From Opitutaceae bacterium (GTDB lineage Bacteria; Verrucomicrobiota; Verrucomicrobiae; Opitutales; Opitutaceae), in contig JAISAX010000796.1 in NCBI GenBank assembly GCA_031266495.1, positions 1 through 7,427 on the forward strand: a stretch of DNA of 7,427 bases. The letters run 5' to 3'. Shown here in pieces: positions 5,318-7,427 of this stretch. The translations under genes and the position numbers were made by a program. The stretch's first letter is position 1; each line of letters opens with the position of its first letter. Below the pieces are notes generated by a model that had not been told where the DNA came from, searched no databases, and worked only from the letters and a program-made list of their open reading frames with translations.

Positions 5318-6361
5318 TTATGGCGACGGCGCGCTGGGTCCAGGGGACCATTCTCCGGGAAGCAAAATCACACGAGGCACCTTCGGAAGACCCATCTCGT
5401 TTTGCGAAACCTGGCTGACCAGGAGATCCACCGCGACCGAACCATGCAACTCGTGACGCTGGTTTAGTCCGGCGATTCGCGCGTAGTCCTCCGACCAGTC
5501 CACCGTTGCGAACGCCACGTCCCGCGGCACTTGCCAGCCCATGCGCCTGATCGCCTGCCAGGTGATGTCCTCGCCAAGCACCACCTCGGGCCGGTAATTG
5601 CGCAACCAGTCCTGGATGCCGGGTATCGCGCTCTCGTCGGGCGCGGTGAAATCGCAAATTTCGATACAGCAATCCTCCCGCCACCACTCGCGGGCGTAGT
5701 AAACAGGGAAATACACGCCATGATTCACCTGTCGGTCGTAGTCCCGCGACACCGCGATGCCAATCTTCCGGTAACCCAGCTTGCGCAGATTTTTCAACAC
5801 GAGGGAAAACCCCGCGGACGTATCCACCGTGACACGATGCAGCCGCGATTTGGAAGGGGTGAACCCCATCGCTACCGACGCGAAATTTTTCCAGTCGAAT
5901 TTTTCGAAAAGCGCCACCGGCTCCACCACACCCGGAACCAGCAGTCCGGGGATGTTGCGACTGCGCAAAATATCCGCCAGCCGCCGCGCCGAAAGATGCG
6001 GCTCGTGCAACCAGACCAGCTCGACCCCGTAGCCCAGTTCGCCCGCCCGCTCCACGGCTCCCTTGTAGTGCTTTTGCACATGCGGCAACTGGTCCGACAG
6101 CCTGCCGCTGGCGGGATTTGAAAGGAGAAAGGCCAGGCTGGCCTGGTAGGTCTGCTTGCGTCTCTGGCGGCGCAACTGGGCCATGTAGGCCGACGCAAAC
6201 GGGTTGGTCCGCCATCCCATTCCCCGCGCCACGGCGAGGATATGTCGCCGGGTTCCGGGCGCGATGTTGCGCGTGCCCCGCAACGCATGGGACACCGCCG
6301 ACTGGCTGAAACCGCTGGCAAGCGCGATTTCCCGCGTGGTTGGAATATCGGGAGACGGCAT
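5318..6361 (-). CDS. LacI-family transcriptional regulator
   Basis: The 347-residue length is typical of LacI/GalR regulators. Residues 8-50 are the DNA-binding domain: TTREIALASGFSQSAVSHALRGTRNIAPGTRRHILAVARGMGW, with helix-turn-helix 'tr.iA..sG.S.saVShALrg...i...tr..Il..A...Gw'. A linker with several basic residues (about 53-70) follows, and then the periplasmic-binding-protein-like ligand domain (about 73-335), with LAFLLSN at its start, IPGLLVPG (137-144), LGYRKIGIAVSRDYDR (195-210), VVLGEDITWQAIRRMGWQVPRDVAFATVDWS (260-290) and LHGSVAVDLLVSQV (305-318). The effector is probably a sugar or related small molecule, as in the family. The linker differs from the classical hinge helix, as in many verrucomicrobial LacI members (knowledge-based impression). 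ATG 6361 is the only sensible start and has no Shine-Dalgarno. It is divergent from the PEP-CTERM gene with 115 bases between them and likely controls that gene, itself, or both. Confidence 0.93.
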   Translation of the reverse strand: MPSPDIPTTREIALASGFSQSAVSHALRGTRNIAPGTRRHILAVARGMGWRTNPFASAYMAQLRRQRRKQTYQASLAFLLSNPASGRLSDQLPHVQKHYKGAVERAGELGYGVELVWLHEPHLSARRLADILRSRNIPGLLVPGVVEPVALFEKFDWKNFASVAMGFTPSKSRLHRVTVDTSAGFSLVLKNLRKLGYRKIGIAVSRDYDRQVNHGVYFPVYYAREWWREDCCIEICDFTAPDESAIPGIQDWLRNYRPEVVLGEDITWQAIRRMGWQVPRDVAFATVDWSEDYARIAGLNQRHELHGSVAVDLLVSQVSQNEMGLPKVPRVILLPGEWSPGPSAPSP

Positions 6362-6378
6362 CGGGAAAAAATATCTAA

Positions 6379-6392
6379 TTGTGAGTAGACAA
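6379..6392. promoter_or_regulatory. Possible LacI-family operator (TTGT-N6-ACAA)
   Basis: TTGTGAGTAGACAA is a 14-base interrupted palindrome 18 bases upstream of the regulator's start and about 85 bases upstream of the PEP-CTERM start. LacI-family proteins bind palindromes in such divergent spacers, but this one lacks the usual central CG, so it is only a candidate. Confidence 0.25.
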
Positions 6393-6476
6393 GTTCCTCT
6401 TTCGCCTCCAAGAACCAGTCTCCAGCTACCCGATCACCCAACCACCGGCACCCGCTCATCAACCTGTCTTTCAATC

Positions 6477-7325
6477 ATGAAAACATACCTGTCTGTTTCC
6501 ACCGCCTGCTCTGTCCTGCTCGCCATTTGTCCCATCGTCCAGGCCGAATCCGTCTTCCTCGATTTTGAATCCGAGGGACAGTTTGCCAACAACTTCCGCG
6601 CTCTCTACACCGCCGGAGGAACCGCCGCGCAGACCACCACTTCAGGAAGCAACGGTTTTGTAAAACATGACCGGCAGACAACGACCGACAAAGGCATCGC
6701 CTACCTTTACGACACCACCCCGGCTGACGCCACTGTCGCCACCCAGTCGGTTTTTGTTCCTACCCAAGCCGCCCCGCTCACGGTCTCCTTCGACCTCTAC
6801 GCCGCGTCCACCTCATCAGCGTTTGCGATCATTTTCGCCGACGCCTCAAACGCCAACAACAACCTCACAGCCATGTTCAAGGTGGATGTCAGCAACAAGA
6901 ACGACCAGTTCAATTTCTACCGTGACGGCAACGTAACCACCGATGGCCTCCTTGGCACACAAGTCGGCACCACGTCCACCCAGGCCACTGCCATTGATGT
7001 CAGTTCCTCCTCCACGTTCACGACGGGCGGCGGATTTTCCGTAACCCTGTCCGTCGTCGACAGCACACCCACGCTTTCTCTCATCGCTGGCGGGATAATG
7101 GTTGAGCAAACTTTTTCGTCGGGCAATTTCGACTGGACCGACACGACCGTGATCCTCCGCCTGTATGATTCGGGAGCAGGCACAGGCAACGGAGTGGGCA
7201 TCGACAATTTTTCCATCACGAACATCCCTGTCCCCGAACCGGCGCATGCCGTTGCCTTGCTCGCCCTGATCGCCGCCGCCGCCGCTGCCGGTGTCCGCCT
7301 CGTTGTTCGCCGTCGCCAGACCTGA
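6477..7325 (+). CDS. PEP-CTERM sorting-domain exported protein
   Basis: The 282-residue protein has a signal peptide (MKTYLSVSTACSVLLAICPIVQA, cleavage near residue 23). Its C-terminal tail from 252 is VPEPAHAVALLALIAAAAAAGVRLVVRRRQT, the PEP-CTERM signal: a Pro-Glu-Pro motif, one hydrophobic helix and a basic end. In the known system, exosortase recognises this tail and processes the protein for surface display or release, often together with exopolysaccharide; no exosortase is in the window. The middle (about 25-245), from SVFLDFESEGQFANNFRALY to SGNFDWTDTTVILRLYDSGAGTGNGVGIDNFSI, looks like a jelly-roll, lectin-like beta-sandwich common in PEP-CTERM proteins, with a closing 'v.iDnfsi' strand. 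No catalytic residues are evident. Start ATG 6477 begins the signal peptide; the frame is open upstream, but that part is antisense to the LacI gene. No ribosome site is visible. It is possibly controlled by the divergent LacI-family regulator. Confidence 0.88.
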   Translation: MKTYLSVSTACSVLLAICPIVQAESVFLDFESEGQFANNFRALYTAGGTAAQTTTSGSNGFVKHDRQTTTDKGIAYLYDTTPADATVATQSVFVPTQAAPLTVSFDLYAASTSSAFAIIFADASNANNNLTAMFKVDVSNKNDQFNFYRDGNVTTDGLLGTQVGTTSTQATAIDVSSSSTFTTGGGFSVTLSVVDSTPTLSLIAGGIMVEQTFSSGNFDWTDTTVILRLYDSGAGTGNGVGIDNFSITNIPVPEPAHAVALLALIAAAAAAGVRLVVRRRQT

Positions 7326-7349
7326 AAACGAGCCGCGCCGATCCCAAGT

Positions 7350-7408
7350 GGGGGGGTGGGGGGGGGGGCCCGGCGCGCCCCCCCCGCCGGCCGGACCCCC
7401 CCCCCCCC
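7350..7408. repeat. G tracts followed by C tracts after the PEP-CTERM gene
   Basis: Runs of 7 G (7350-7356), 11 G (7358-7368), 8 C (7378-7385) and 13 C (7396-7408) are separated by short GC-only bits. The G and C runs could pair into a very stable hairpin 25 bases after the stop, perhaps acting as a transcript end without a T-run. The window edge follows, so low-quality sequence at a contig end is an equal possibility. Confidence 0.6.
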
Positions 7409-7427
7409 GCCCCGCGCCCCGCCAACC

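Noticed and set aside
5160..5456. Plus-strand 98-codon frame starting in the hairpin doublet
   Set aside because: It crosses a REP-like palindrome and a 19-G tract and then runs antisense to the LacI-family gene; there is no protein-like pattern.
5310..6215. Second minus-strand frame of 301 codons overlapping the LacI-family gene
   Set aside because: It is a shifted frame of the same strand; the LacI frame has the HTH and ligand-domain motifs and this one has none.

Overview
The window looks like a chromosomal segment from a GC-rich Verrucomicrobiota bacterium, most likely an Opitutaceae relative (inference). The clues are a secreted protein opening with a Trp-Thr-Gly-Gly...Asp-Trp-Ala-Asn...Asn-Trp type motif followed by beta-helix-like repeats, a PEP-CTERM protein beside a divergent LacI-family regulator, an AraC-family regulator divergent from a uroporphyrinogen-decarboxylase-like methyltransferase, and long intergenic spacers full of palindromes. 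Five of the six intact or edge-cut genes lack a clear Shine-Dalgarno sequence.

Layout. Positions 1-649 (minus) hold the N-terminal 216 codons of a secreted repeat protein that runs off the left edge. After a 290-base spacer comes a graveyard (about 859-1433): a 49-codon scrap of an FkbM-type methyltransferase directly after a 15-G tract, then, across an 8-C tract, the decayed C-terminal part of an ISL3-family transposase with an in-frame stop and an internal gap. A comF-type phosphoribosyltransferase (1436-2209, plus) starts 2 bases after the transposase stop. The 793-base spacer 2210-3002 has no convincing gene but carries a hairpin and two large imperfect palindromes whose arms are themselves short tandem repeats.

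The AraC-family regulator (3003-3854, minus) and the uroporphyrinogen-decarboxylase-family protein (3957-5057, plus) are divergent across about 100 bases that contain a possible operator direct repeat. The spacer 5058-5317 holds a C tract, a 7-base tandem repeat, a mirrored pair of hairpins resembling a REP doublet, and a 19-G tract. A LacI-family regulator (5318-6361, minus) and a PEP-CTERM exported protein (6477-7325, plus) form a second divergent pair. The last 100 bases are extreme G and C runs.

How the genes work together: the two divergent regulator/target pairs are plausible local control modules, the first for a corrinoid or methyl-transfer type enzyme and the second for a surface or exported protein. 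comF appears to be an isolated gene next to IS debris. The most unusual content is the non-coding architecture: three different large palindromic elements, and homopolymer G and C tracts of opposite sense that bracket decayed or non-coding segments. The tracts need checking against raw reads because they could be sequencing or assembly artefacts.
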